Origin: Pseudomonas sp. CC6-YY-74
GTDB lineage: Bacteria; Pseudomonadota; Gammaproteobacteria; Pseudomonadales; Pseudomonadaceae
Length of the DNA: 64,000 nucleotides
Direction of reading: 5' to 3'
NCBI RefSeq assembly: GCF_002025205.1
Contig: NZ_CP019947.1
Coordinates: 4,378,001 to 4,442,000 of the forward strand
Shown here piece by piece: positions 42,075 to 50,587 of this stretch. How positions within the stretch are numbered: the first letter of the stretch is position 1; every line of letters starts with the position of its first letter. The notes below the pieces were generated by a model. It was not told the origin of the DNA, ran no database searches, and saw only the letters and a program-made list of their open reading frames with translations. The position numbers and the translations under genes were made by a program.

Positions 42075-43304
42075 TTAGAACAACACGCGGCTACGGATGG
42101 TGCCGTTGACGTGTTGCAGCTTCTCCAGCGCCAGGTCGGAGTAGTCGGCGTCGACGTCGATCACCACATAGCCAACCTTGGCGTTGGTCTGCAGGAACTG
42201 ACCGGAGATGTTGATGCCGTTTTCGGCGAACACCTTGTTGATCTCGCTCATCACGCCCGGCACGTTCTGGTGAATGTGCAGCAGACGGTGCTTGCCCGGA
42301 TGCGCCGGCAGGGCGACTTCGGGGAAGTTGACCGAGGACACCGAGGTACCGTTGTCACTGTACTTGACCAGTTTCTCCGCCACTTCCAGGCCGATGTTGG
42401 CCTGGGCCTCGGCGGTGGAACCGCCGATGTGCGGGGTCAGGATCACTCGATCGAGGCCGCGCAGCGGGCTCTCGAACTCTTCGTCGTTGGATTTCGGCTC
42501 GACCGGGAACACGTCGATGGCGGCGCCGATCAGGTGCTCGTCCCTGATCGCGGCGGCCAGGTGATCCAGCTTAACCACGGTGCCGCGAGCGGCGTTGATC
42601 AGGATGCCGCCCTTCTTCATGGCGCGGATTTCCCGCTCGCCGATCATCCACTGGGTGGATGGCAGCTCCGGCACGTGCAGGGAAATGATGTCGCACATGC
42701 CCAGCAGGTCGTGCAGCTTGGCAATCTGGGTGGCGTTGCCCAGCGGCAGCTTGGTCACGGTGTCGTAGAAGAACACCTGCATGCCCAGAGCTTCGGCCAG
42801 GACCGAGAGCTGGGTGCCGATCGAGCCGTAGCCGACGATGCCGAGCTTCTTGCCGCGGATTTCGAAGGAGTTGGCTGCGCTCTTGATCCAGCCGCCACGG
42901 TGGCAGGAGGCGTTCTTTTCCGGGATGCCGCGCAGCAGCAGGATGGCCTGGGCCAACACCAGTTCGGCCACCGAGCGGGTGTTCGAGTAGGGCGCGTTGA
43001 AGACCGCGATACCGCGTTCACGGGCGGCGTCGAGATTGACCTGGTTGGTGCCGATGCAGAAGCAGCCAACCGCTACCAGGCGACTGGCGCAATCGAAGAC
43101 ATCGGCGGTCAGCTGGGTGCGCGAGCGAATGCCGATGAAGTGCGCGTCGGCGATCTTTTCTTTCAGCTCGTCGTCTGACAGTGCGCCCTTGTGGTACTCG
43201 ATGTTGGTGTAGCCGGCAGCCTTCAGGGTGTCCACGGCATTCTGGTGGACGCCTTCGAGAAGAAGGAACTTGATCTTGCTCTTGTCGAGAGAGGTCTTGC
43301 TCAT
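42075..43304 (-). CDS. serA: D-3-phosphoglycerate dehydrogenase
   Basis: A 409-residue protein. The catalytic and NAD-binding domains carry VGYGSIGTQLSVLAEALGM and the Arg/Glu/His set of D-2-hydroxyacid dehydrogenases (NAARGTVV, LTPHIGGST). A C-terminal ACT domain (about 335-409) gives serine feedback. It makes 3-phosphohydroxypyruvate for serine and can also reduce 2-oxoglutarate to D-2-hydroxyglutarate. The divergent neighbour removes that product. The ATG at 43304 has AGGT upstream; the frame extends to 43433 with no conserved sequence. Confidence 0.96.
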   Translation of the reverse strand: MSKTSLDKSKIKFLLLEGVHQNAVDTLKAAGYTNIEYHKGALSDDELKEKIADAHFIGIRSRTQLTADVFDCASRLVAVGCFCIGTNQVNLDAARERGIAVFNAPYSNTRSVAELVLAQAILLLRGIPEKNASCHRGGWIKSAANSFEIRGKKLGIVGYGSIGTQLSVLAEALGMQVFFYDTVTKLPLGNATQIAKLHDLLGMCDIISLHVPELPSTQWMIGEREIRAMKKGGILINAARGTVVKLDHLAAAIRDEHLIGAAIDVFPVEPKSNDEEFESPLRGLDRVILTPHIGGSTAEAQANIGLEVAEKLVKYSDNGTSVSSVNFPEVALPAHPGKHRLLHIHQNVPGVMSEINKVFAENGINISGQFLQTNAKVGYVVIDVDADYSDLALEKLQHVNGTIRSRVLF

Positions 43305-43402
43305 CGGAGTACCTGTTGTCCCACATAATGGTGTCAGGGAAAGAGGCCGGGCGCAGCCGGCCGCAGCTCGTAGATCGGCGCAGGAGCACGATTCACGGGG
43401 GG

Positions 43403-43418
43403 CGTATGCTAGCATACG
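43403..43418. promoter_or_regulatory. Perfect 16-bp palindrome in the serA/D2HGDH divergent promoter
   Basis: CGTATGCTAGCATACG, flanked by GGGG and CCCC (with spacer bases). It lies 99 bp from serA and 75 bp from the dehydrogenase start, placed to control both genes. TAGCAT within it could be a -10 box. Confidence 0.5.
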
Positions 43419-43492
43419 AGCCCCGCGAAACACCCACCCCTGGCAGATGAAGCGTGCTCAGGGTGACCATGAATCGTTTGAGAGTTCGATAG

Positions 43493-44884
43493 ATGACCAA
43501 CCCTGCGCTGATCGAAGAGCTGAAGACCCTGGTTGAGCCTGGCAAGGTGCTGACCGACGCCGATTCCCTCAACGCCTACGGCAAGGATTGGACCAAGCAC
43601 TTCGCCCCGGCCCCTTGCGCCATCGTCTTTCCCAAGAGCATCGAGCAGGTCCAGGCCATCGTCCGTTGGGCCAACCAGCACAGGGTCGCCCTGGTGCCCT
43701 CGGGTGGCCGCACCGGGCTGTCGGCCGCTGCCGTCGCGGCCAACGGCGAAGTGGTGGTGGCCTTCGACTATATGAACCAGATTCTCGCTTTCAACGAATT
43801 CGACCGCAGCGTGGTCTGTCAGCCGGGCGTGGTGACCAAGCAGTTGCAGCTGTTCGCTGAAGAGCAGGGGCTGTACTACCCGGTCGATTTCGCTTCCAGC
43901 GGATCGAGCCAGCTGGGCGGCAATATCGGCACCAATGCCGGCGGGATCAAGGTGATTCGCTACGGCATGACCCGCAACTGGGTGGCCGGCCTCAAGGTGG
44001 TCACCGGTACCGGCGAGCTGCTGGAGCTGAACAAGGACCTGATCAAGAACGCCACCGGCTACGACCTGCGCCAGCTGTTTATCGGCGCCGAAGGCACCCT
44101 GGGCTTCGTGGTCGAGGCCACCATGCGCCTCGATCGCGCGCCGCAGAGCCTCACCGCCATGGTCCTCGGCGCCGCCGACTTCGATTCGATCATGCCGGTG
44201 CTGCACGCCTTCCAGAACAAGCTGGATCTGACCGCCTTCGAGTTCTTCTCCGACAAGGCCCTGGCCAAGGTCATGGGCCGTGGCGACGTGCCGGCGCCGT
44301 TCGAGACCGACTGTCCGTTCTATGCGCTGCTGGAGTTCGAAGCCAGCACCGAGGCAGTGGCCGATGCCGCTCTCGCCACCTTCGAGCATTGCGTCGAGCA
44401 GGGCTGGGTGCTCGACGGGGTGATGAGCCAGAGTGAGCAGCAACTGCAAAATCTGTGGAAGCTGCGCGAATACATCTCCGAGACCATCAGCCACTGGACC
44501 CCGTACAAGAACGACATCTCGGTCACCGTGTCGAAAGTGCCGGCCTTCCTGCATGAGATCGACGCCATCGTCGCTGAGCACTACCCGGACTTCGAGATCG
44601 TCTGGTTCGGCCACATCGGCGACGGCAATCTGCACCTGAATATCCTCAAGCCGGAGAATCTGTCCAAGGACGAGTTCTTCGCCAAGTGCGCGACGGTGAA
44701 CAAGTGGGTGTTCGAGACCGTGCAGAAGTACAACGGCTCGATCAGCGCCGAACACGGCGTCGGCATGACCAAGCGCGACTACCTGCACTACAGCCGCTCC
44801 GAGGCGGAGATCGGTTACATGAAGGCGATCAAGGCGGTATTCGATCCCAATGGCATTATGAACCCCGGCAAGATCTTCCCCTGA
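43493..44884 (+). CDS. FAD-dependent D-2-hydroxyglutarate dehydrogenase
   Basis: A 463-residue FAD_binding_4 (VAO/PCMH) flavoprotein. The FAD loop is VPSGGRTGLSAAAV and NIGTNAGGIKV; the C-terminal cap has WFGHIGDGNLHLNI and SAEHGVGMTKRDYL, typical of D-lactate and D-2-hydroxyglutarate dehydrogenases. In P. stutzeri this enzyme drives the SerA reaction by oxidising D-2-hydroxyglutarate back to 2-oxoglutarate and passing electrons to ETF. Its divergent pairing with serA is the argument for that role rather than glycolate oxidase GlcD. Confidence 0.9.
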   Translation: MTNPALIEELKTLVEPGKVLTDADSLNAYGKDWTKHFAPAPCAIVFPKSIEQVQAIVRWANQHRVALVPSGGRTGLSAAAVAANGEVVVAFDYMNQILAFNEFDRSVVCQPGVVTKQLQLFAEEQGLYYPVDFASSGSSQLGGNIGTNAGGIKVIRYGMTRNWVAGLKVVTGTGELLELNKDLIKNATGYDLRQLFIGAEGTLGFVVEATMRLDRAPQSLTAMVLGAADFDSIMPVLHAFQNKLDLTAFEFFSDKALAKVMGRGDVPAPFETDCPFYALLEFEASTEAVADAALATFEHCVEQGWVLDGVMSQSEQQLQNLWKLREYISETISHWTPYKNDISVTVSKVPAFLHEIDAIVAEHYPDFEIVWFGHIGDGNLHLNILKPENLSKDEFFAKCATVNKWVFETVQKYNGSISAEHGVGMTKRDYLHYSRSEAEIGYMKAIKAVFDPNGIMNPGKIFP

Positions 44885-44919
44885 AAGCTGCTGCGCTCGA
44901 CCATGCTGCGTTGGCGTAC

Positions 44920-44965
44920 CCGGAAAAAATGCTCATTGGCAGCAGCCAACTCTGCTTTTTTCCGG
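44920..44965. repeat. Nested perfect hairpin, related to the MITE-like family
   Basis: The outer arms CCGGAAAAAA / TTTTTTCCGG enclose an inner hairpin TTGGC-AGCA-GCCAA. The core TGCTCATT...AACTCTGCTT resembles the centre of the elements at 56028 and 56750 (TGCTCATT...AACTCCGCTT). It could also end transcription of the dehydrogenase gene. Confidence 0.6.
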
Positions 44966-45098
44966 ATACACCGCCTTGCCTGGCCTTCGCTCGCGACACT
45001 TTCAGCTAGCTGATGAGATCTTTGGTCGCAGCGATGGCCCGCCCTACACGCACGCTCCCACAAAGAGCCGCGCACCACATTCCCATAAGGAGTCGCCC

Positions 45099-45764
45099 AT
45101 GAGTTACCAGCACCAGTACGTCGACGGCACCCATATCCATTTCCCCATGGGCAAGGTGGTGTGCATCGGCCGCAACTACGCCGAACACGCCAAGGAACTG
45201 AACAACCCGCTGCCGAGCGAGCCCTTGCTGTTCATCAAGGCCGGCAGCTGCGTGGTACCGCTGGATGAGGGGTTTGTCATTGCCGACGAGCGCGGCGCGG
45301 TGCATTACGAGGCGGAAATTGCCGTGCTGATCGGCAAGCCGCTGTCGCGCACACCGAATGCCGAAGAAGTGCTGGACGCCATATCCGGCTTCGCCCCGGC
45401 CCTCGACCTGACCCTGCGCGACTTGCAGGCCAAGCTCAAGGAGCAGGGCTACCCCTGGGAAATCGCCAAATCCTTCGACGGTGCCTGCGTGCTGGCGCCC
45501 TTCGTGCCGGGCGATGCCGTGGAAGACCTGAGCGACATCGGTATCCGCCTGAGCATCAACGGCGAAGTGCGTCAGGACGGCAACAGTCGCGATATGCTCA
45601 ACCCGATTCTGCCGATGATCCAGCACATCGCCGGTCACTTCAGCCTGCAACCGGGCGACGTGATCCTCACCGGTACGCCGGTCGGGGTCGGCCCGTTGCA
45701 CAAGGGCGACGAGCTGGTGCTCGAGCTGGTCGGTCACGCGCGCTTTGCCAGTCGCGTGCTGTAA
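45099..45764 (+). CDS. Fumarylacetoacetate-hydrolase-family protein (oxaloacetate decarboxylase/acylpyruvase-like)
   Basis: A 221-residue FAH-fold protein. KVVCIGRNYAEHAKEL, the metal-ligand stretch VHYEAEIAVLIGK, the Asp of ALDLTLRDLQ and GDVILTGTPVGVGP are the family marks. FAHD-type enzymes cleave acylpyruvates or decarboxylate oxaloacetate with Mg2+. The ATG at 45099 follows AAGGAG. It lies downstream of the D2HGDH gene in the same order as P. aeruginosa PA0317-PA0318. Confidence 0.88.
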   Translation: MSYQHQYVDGTHIHFPMGKVVCIGRNYAEHAKELNNPLPSEPLLFIKAGSCVVPLDEGFVIADERGAVHYEAEIAVLIGKPLSRTPNAEEVLDAISGFAPALDLTLRDLQAKLKEQGYPWEIAKSFDGACVLAPFVPGDAVEDLSDIGIRLSINGEVRQDGNSRDMLNPILPMIQHIAGHFSLQPGDVILTGTPVGVGPLHKGDELVLELVGHARFASRVL

Positions 45765-45780
45765 CGGACTATGTATATAC

Positions 45781-45800
45781 GGGGCGCCTGGAGGCGCCCC
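45781..45800 (+). other. GC-rich hairpin after the FAH-family gene
   Basis: GGGGCGCC-TGGA-GGCGCCCC, a perfect 8-bp stem 17 bp after the stop, but without a T-tract. Possibly a weak or factor-assisted terminator. Confidence 0.5.
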
Positions 45801-45866
45801 TATGGTAATCGAACCTCAAGCCTTGCTCGCTAGTCTGATGGTCATGCTTATCTCGAGTCGTGCCCA

Positions 45867-46799
45867 ATGCCTGCCCCGCTCTTTCGTTTCATGCGCCCGC
45901 GCCGGTTGCTCCTGCTGTTGCTGGTTGTCGTCACGGCGTGGCTGATCAATTTCCTGCGGCTGGATGAGCGGGCCTGGTTCTGGCTCGAGGAAGGCCGCCT
46001 GAGTGTTGCCGAGCAGCAGGCGAGCATCTGGCTGCCGGGCTATCGGGCCGTCGTGCAGGGCAAGTCGCTGGCCGGCCTGGAACGGGATGAAACCTCAGGG
46101 CTGACCTACAACCCCGCCAGCGACACGCTGTTCACCGTGACCGGCAAGCACCCGCAACTGGTCGAGTTGTCCCTGGACGGCGAGGTGCTGCGGCGTATCC
46201 CGCTCACTGGCTTTTCCGACCCCGAAGGTGTCGAAGTCATCTCCGGTGGCCGCTTGGCAATCATCGATGAGCGCCGGCGCAGCATGACGGTGTTCAGTAT
46301 CGACGACGACACGCAGAACCTCGATGCCGGGGATTATCCGTCGTTCGACCTGGGCTTTGCCGATGCCGGCAACAAGGGCTTCGAGGGGATTGCCTGGGAC
46401 TCGCTCAATCAGCGCGTGCTGCTCGGCAAGGAGCGCGGTCCGCTGGGACTGTTCAGCTTGTCGTTAGCCGGCGCAGACGGCGCCGCCGGGACGCTGCAGG
46501 CGTTGCCCTCGAAGCGCGCGTTCGTGCGCGACATTTCTTCGTTGAGTTTCGATGCGCGCAGCGGTCACACCCTGGTGCTTTCCGACGAGTCGCGTCTGCT
46601 GCTGGAACTGGATAGCCAGGGTCAGCCAGTCAGCTTCATCAGCCTGATCGGCGGTTTGAATGGTTTGCACCAGAGCATCAAGCAGGCCGAAGGCGTGACC
46701 ATGGATGCGGCGGGCAATATCTACATCGTCGGCGAACCCAACCTGCTCTATGTGTTCAGCAAGGACGCGCCGGTGGTGCTGCCCAGGCAGGTCGATTAA
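45867..46799 (+). CDS. Membrane-anchored SdiA-regulated/phytase-like beta-propeller protein
   Basis: A 310-residue protein with one N-terminal TM segment (about 12-28) after basic residues. A repeat-rich propeller region follows with SGLTYNPASDTLFTVTGKHPQLVELSLDGEVL and KGFEGIAWDSLNQRVLLGKE, the SdiA-regulated domain pattern. The role is unknown; the domain is likely periplasmic. In-frame starts at 45867 and 45891 both keep the anchor. Confidence 0.8.
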   Translation: MPAPLFRFMRPRRLLLLLLVVVTAWLINFLRLDERAWFWLEEGRLSVAEQQASIWLPGYRAVVQGKSLAGLERDETSGLTYNPASDTLFTVTGKHPQLVELSLDGEVLRRIPLTGFSDPEGVEVISGGRLAIIDERRRSMTVFSIDDDTQNLDAGDYPSFDLGFADAGNKGFEGIAWDSLNQRVLLGKERGPLGLFSLSLAGADGAAGTLQALPSKRAFVRDISSLSFDARSGHTLVLSDESRLLLELDSQGQPVSFISLIGGLNGLHQSIKQAEGVTMDAAGNIYIVGEPNLLYVFSKDAPVVLPRQVD

Positions 46800-46832
46800 G
46801 CGTCCCGACGCAATTGAACAACCCACAATCCG

Positions 46833-46970
46833 TAGGCTGCCACTCGCCGCAGGCAATGCCCCGTGGTTGATCGGCGCGGCACAAATCCTGGCGGGTTGTC
46901 GCTGCGCTCCGAAGCCGCCCTACCCGCAGGCGGTGCACTGTGGTTGAGCGGCGCGGGGCAAATCTAGCTC
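46833..46970 (-). repeat. Interspersed intergenic repeat family A, copy 3 (inverted)
   Basis: Read on the minus strand it gives CACAGTGCACCGCCTGCGGG, then TAGGGCGGCTTCGGAGCGCA, then GCGACAACCCGCCAGG, nearly identical to copy 1. It separates convergent genes. Confidence 0.75.
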
Positions 46971-47001
46971 CCCTTACGTATCCGGCCAGATCGCCGAGTG
47001 T

Positions 47002-47673
47002 TCAGCGGGTCAGGGTTTTCACCCCGTCGGCCGTGCCCAGTAGCAACAAGTCCGCCGGACGGGCGGCGAACAGGCCATTGGTGACCACGCCGACGATGTT
47101 GTTGATCTGCGCTTCCAGCTCGCGCGGGTTGACGATGGACAGGTTGTAGACGTCGAGGATCTGGTTGCCATTGTCGGTGCTCACGCCCTCGCGGTACACC
47201 GGGTCGCCACCGAGCTTGACCAGTTCGCGGGCGACATGGCTGCGCGCCATCGGAATCACTTCCACCGGCAGTGGGAAGGCGCCGAGTACTGGCACCAGCT
47301 TGCTGGCGTCGGCGATACAGATAAAAGTCTTGGCCACGGCGGCGACAATCTTCTCGCGGGTCAGGGCGGCGCCGCCACCCTTGATCAGGTTGAGGTGCTC
47401 GTCGCTTTCATCGGCGCCATCGACATAGAACTCCAGATCGCTAACGACATTCAGTTCATAGACCGGAATGCCGTGGCTTTTCAGGCGCGCGGCGGTGGCT
47501 TCGGAGCTGGCCACGGCGCCGTCGAACTCGGCCTTGTGTTGGGCCAATGCATCGATAAAGCAGTTGGCCGTGGAGCCGGTGCCGATCCCGACGACGCTCT
47601 TGGCGTCGAGCTTGGGGAGGATGAAGTCGACAGCAGCCTGGGCGACTGCTTGCTTGAGTTGATCCTGGTTCAT
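47002..47673 (-). CDS. rpiA: Ribose-5-phosphate isomerase A
   Basis: A 223-residue protein. VVGIGTGSTANCFIDAL, the catalytic region VDGADESDEHLNLIKGGGAALTREK and the C-terminal VVTNGLFAARPADLLLLGT are RpiA signatures. It interconverts ribose-5-phosphate and ribulose-5-phosphate. The ATG at 47673 has AGAGA upstream; an in-frame GTG directly before it (47676) is unlikely. It lies 81 bp downstream of preA on the same strand. Confidence 0.96.
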   Translation of the reverse strand: MNQDQLKQAVAQAAVDFILPKLDAKSVVGIGTGSTANCFIDALAQHKAEFDGAVASSEATAARLKSHGIPVYELNVVSDLEFYVDGADESDEHLNLIKGGGAALTREKIVAAVAKTFICIADASKLVPVLGAFPLPVEVIPMARSHVARELVKLGGDPVYREGVSTDNGNQILDVYNLSIVNPRELEAQINNIVGVVTNGLFAARPADLLLLGTADGVKTLTR

Positions 47674-47754
47674 CACGGTCTCTGTGCCTGGGTGGAGTTC
47701 GAAGGCGCGAATTATAGCCGCATGTGGCTGGAATCCTCGCCCTCTGCACGACGG

Positions 47755-49029
47755 CTAGGAGGCTTCGCGATACGGATTGCGCGGATCGTGCAGCCAGTCG
47801 AGGAACGGCTTGCCGGTGTCCTGCGCCACCATTTCGATGCAGTCCTGCACCGGGCAGGTGATCTGACACAGGTTGCAGCCCACGCATTCGTCGTCGATCA
47901 CTTCGTATTTGTGAGTGCCGTCGGCCTGCTTGAGGCTGGCGATGGCCTGGTGCGCGGTGTCTTCGCAGGCGATGTGGCAGCGGCCGCAGCCGATGCAGGC
48001 GTCCTGGTCGATCTTGGCGATCACCTGGTAGTTGATGTCCAGGTACTTCCAGTCGGTAGTGTTGCCCACCGCGCGGCCGGAGAAATCCTTGAGGCTGGCA
48101 TAGCCCTGGCTGTCCATCCAGCGCGACAGGCCGTCCTGCATTTCCTCGACGATGCGAAAGCCGTGCAGCATGGCGGCGGTGCACACCTGTACCGCGCCGC
48201 AGCCCAGCGCGACGAACTCGGCCGCGTCACGCCAGCTGCCGATGCCGCCGATGCCGCAGATCGGCAGACCGCGGGTCTCGGGGTCGCGGGCGATCTCGGC
48301 GACCATGTTCAGGGCGATCGGCTTGACCGCCGAACCACAGTAGCCGCCGTGGGTGCTCTGGCTGCCGACGATCGGGTTGGCGACCATGCGCTCCAGGTCG
48401 ACGCTGGTGATCGAGTTGATGGTGTTGATCAGCGACACCGCATCGGCGCCGCCGCGATAGGCGGCGCGGGCGGCCAGGCGCACGTCGGTGATGTTCGGCG
48501 TGAGTTTGACGATCACCGGCAGTGAGCAGTAGGTCTTGCACCAGCGGGTGACCCGTTCGACGTATTCCGGTACCTGGCCGACCGCCGCGCCCATACCGCG
48601 CTCGGGCATGCCGTGGGGGCAGCCGAAGTTCAGTTCGATGCCGTCGCAGCCGGTAGCTTCCACCAGCGGCAGGATAGCCTTCCAGGATTCCTCGACGCAG
48701 GGCACCATCAACGAGACGATCATTGCGCGGTCCGGCCAGTCCTTCTTCACCTGGGTGATTTCGCGCAGGTTGATCTCCAGCGAGCGGTCGGTGATCAGCT
48801 CGATATTGTTGAAGCCGAGCACCTCGCGGTTAGCGCCGAAGTGCGCCGAATAGCGCGACGACACGTTGACCGCCGCCGGGTCTTCGCCGAGGGTCTTCCA
48901 GACCACCCCGCCCCAGCCGGCCTCGAAGGCGCGGACCACGTTGTAGGCCTTGTCGGTGGGCGGCGCGCTGGCCAGCCAGAACGGGTTGGGTGCTTTGATG
49001 CCGGCGAATTCGATGGATAGATCAGCCAT
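47755..49029 (-). CDS. preA: NAD-dependent dihydropyrimidine dehydrogenase, PreA subunit
   Basis: A 424-residue protein. The dihydroorotate-dehydrogenase-like barrel binds FMN (about 1-310; ELNFGCPHGMPERGMGAAVG). Two C-terminal 4Fe-4S clusters follow: CIGCGRCHIAC and CVGCNLCQITCPVQDC. With PreT it reduces uracil and thymine to the dihydro forms, the first step of the reductive pathway. Its ATG immediately follows the TAA of preT, so the pair is translationally linked. Confidence 0.95.
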   Translation of the reverse strand: MADLSIEFAGIKAPNPFWLASAPPTDKAYNVVRAFEAGWGGVVWKTLGEDPAAVNVSSRYSAHFGANREVLGFNNIELITDRSLEINLREITQVKKDWPDRAMIVSLMVPCVEESWKAILPLVEATGCDGIELNFGCPHGMPERGMGAAVGQVPEYVERVTRWCKTYCSLPVIVKLTPNITDVRLAARAAYRGGADAVSLINTINSITSVDLERMVANPIVGSQSTHGGYCGSAVKPIALNMVAEIARDPETRGLPICGIGGIGSWRDAAEFVALGCGAVQVCTAAMLHGFRIVEEMQDGLSRWMDSQGYASLKDFSGRAVGNTTDWKYLDINYQVIAKIDQDACIGCGRCHIACEDTAHQAIASLKQADGTHKYEVIDDECVGCNLCQITCPVQDCIEMVAQDTGKPFLDWLHDPRNPYREAS

Positions 49030-50397
49030 TTATGCGGCCTCCACGGTGAGCATGAGGTGGGCGTGGATGGCCTCGGCGGCCAGCTTGCCGTGTTGTACGG
49101 CCTGGACGGTGAGGTCCTGGCCCAGCGCCGTGCAGTCGCCGCCGGCATAGATGCCGGGCACGCTGGTCTGCAGGCTCTGGTCGACCCAGATGCGCTGGCC
49201 CTCGCGTTGCAGTTCGCGGGCCAGCGGATCAACCAGGGCTGCGCCGTCGAAGGCCTGGCCGATGGCGGTGAAGATGGCGTCGGCGGCCAGCTCGAAGGTC
49301 TCGCCGGTGGACTGCAGGCGGCCGTTGTCCAGGCGGGTGCGGGCGAAGCGCATGCCGCGCACCTGACCTTGGTCGTCGAGCAGCACCTGCTCGGGTTGTG
49401 CCCAGGTCAGCAGGCGGACTTGGTTGTCCTTGGCGATGGCCTGTTCGTGTTCGGTGGCGCCCATCTCGCTGAGGCCGCGGCGATACACCAGATTGACGTC
49501 GTCGGCGCCGAGCTTGCTCATCTGCACCGCCATGTCGATGGCGGTGTTACCGGCGCCGAGGACGATGCAGCGCTTGGCCAGCGGCAACTGGCTGAGGTCG
49601 TCGGTCTGGCGCAGTTCACGGATGTAGTCGGTGGCGGCGAGCAGGCCCGGCGCGTCGTCGTCGGCCAGACCGAGGCGCTTGCTGGCAGCCAGGCCGATGC
49701 CGAGGAATACCGCATCGAACTGCTGGTGCAGCTCGGCCAGGCTGAGGTCGTCGCCCAGTTTGTGACCATGGCGGATCTCGATGCCGCCGATCTGCAGGAG
49801 GAACTCCAGTTCGCGCTGGGCAAAGTCGTCCACCAGCTTGTACTTGGCGATGCCGTATTCGTTGAGGCCGCCGGCTTTCTCGCGGGCCTCGAAGATCACC
49901 ACCTCGTGGCCGTGCATGGCCAGCCGATGGGCGCAGGACAGGCCCGCCGGGCCGGCACCGACCACGGCGATGCGCTGGCCGCTGGCCGGGGCGCGCTGGA
50001 ACGGGTGTTCGCTGAACTGGGCGTTATCGATGGCGTAGCGTTGCAGCAGGCCGATCAGTACCGGCGCGCATTCCTGCGCATTGTTGCGCACGCAGGCTTG
50101 CTGGCAGAGGATTTCGGTGGGGCAGACGCGGGCGCAACTGCCGCCGAGGATATTCGCCGAGAGGATTTTCTCGGCCGCGCCCTGGACGTTTTCGTGGCTG
50201 ATATTGCGGATGAACGAGGGGATGTCGATCTCGCTCGGGCAGGCGTTAATGCAGGGCGCATCGTAGCAATACAGGCAGCGCGCGCTTTCCAGGGCGGCCT
50301 GGCGGGCGGTGAGCGGCGGGGCCAGATCGGCGAAGCGATCGGCCAGTGCGGCCGCGCCGGCATCCGGCCGCGGCAGGTGGCTGAGGGTGTCTATCAC
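49030..50397 (-). CDS. preT: NAD-dependent dihydropyrimidine dehydrogenase, PreT subunit
   Basis: A 455-residue GltD-like flavoprotein. N-terminal cysteines for two Fe-S clusters (CLYCYDAPCINACP and CARVCPTEILCQQAC) are followed by a FAD domain (VVGAGPAGLSCAHRLAMHG) and an NAD(P) domain (VLGAGNTAIDMAV). It feeds electrons to PreA. It starts with GTG at 50397 after GGGAG. The intergenic gap to the dihydropyrimidinase gene holds a long hairpin repeat. Confidence 0.94.
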   Translation of the reverse strand: MIDTLSHLPRPDAGAAALADRFADLAPPLTARQAALESARCLYCYDAPCINACPSEIDIPSFIRNISHENVQGAAEKILSANILGGSCARVCPTEILCQQACVRNNAQECAPVLIGLLQRYAIDNAQFSEHPFQRAPASGQRIAVVGAGPAGLSCAHRLAMHGHEVVIFEAREKAGGLNEYGIAKYKLVDDFAQRELEFLLQIGGIEIRHGHKLGDDLSLAELHQQFDAVFLGIGLAASKRLGLADDDAPGLLAATDYIRELRQTDDLSQLPLAKRCIVLGAGNTAIDMAVQMSKLGADDVNLVYRRGLSEMGATEHEQAIAKDNQVRLLTWAQPEQVLLDDQGQVRGMRFARTRLDNGRLQSTGETFELAADAIFTAIGQAFDGAALVDPLARELQREGQRIWVDQSLQTSVPGIYAGGDCTALGQDLTVQAVQHGKLAAEAIHAHLMLTVEAA

Positions 50398-50505
50398 GGT
50401 TGTTGTCTCCCGATTTTGTGGCTTTTATTGGGCAGTGAACAGCGAATAAGCGGCCGTCCGGCCTCTGTGGGCCGGTGCGGCGAAATGGATTGCGACGGTT
50501 TTTTT

Positions 50506-50573
50506 GTAGGAGGGGCTTTAGCCGCGAAAGGTCTCAGGTGCTCAACACCCTTCGCGGCTAAAGCCCCTCCCAC
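50506..50573. repeat. Long imperfect hairpin of the Pseudomonas GGCTTTAGCCGCGA type
   Basis: Left arm 50506-50528 (GTAGGAGGGGCTTTAGCCGC...) and right arm 50551-50573 pair over about 23 bp with a 22-base loop. Sequences of this type are common intergenic palindromes in Pseudomonas genomes. It lies between the dihydropyrimidinase gene and preT. Confidence 0.8.
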
Positions 50574-50587
50574 AATCGACACCAGGC

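Noticed and set aside
44911..44990. Possible third full MITE copy
   Set aside because: Only the central core is similar; the CAGGCCGTTGAAAAAC ends and a target duplication are missing, so it is listed as a related hairpin only.
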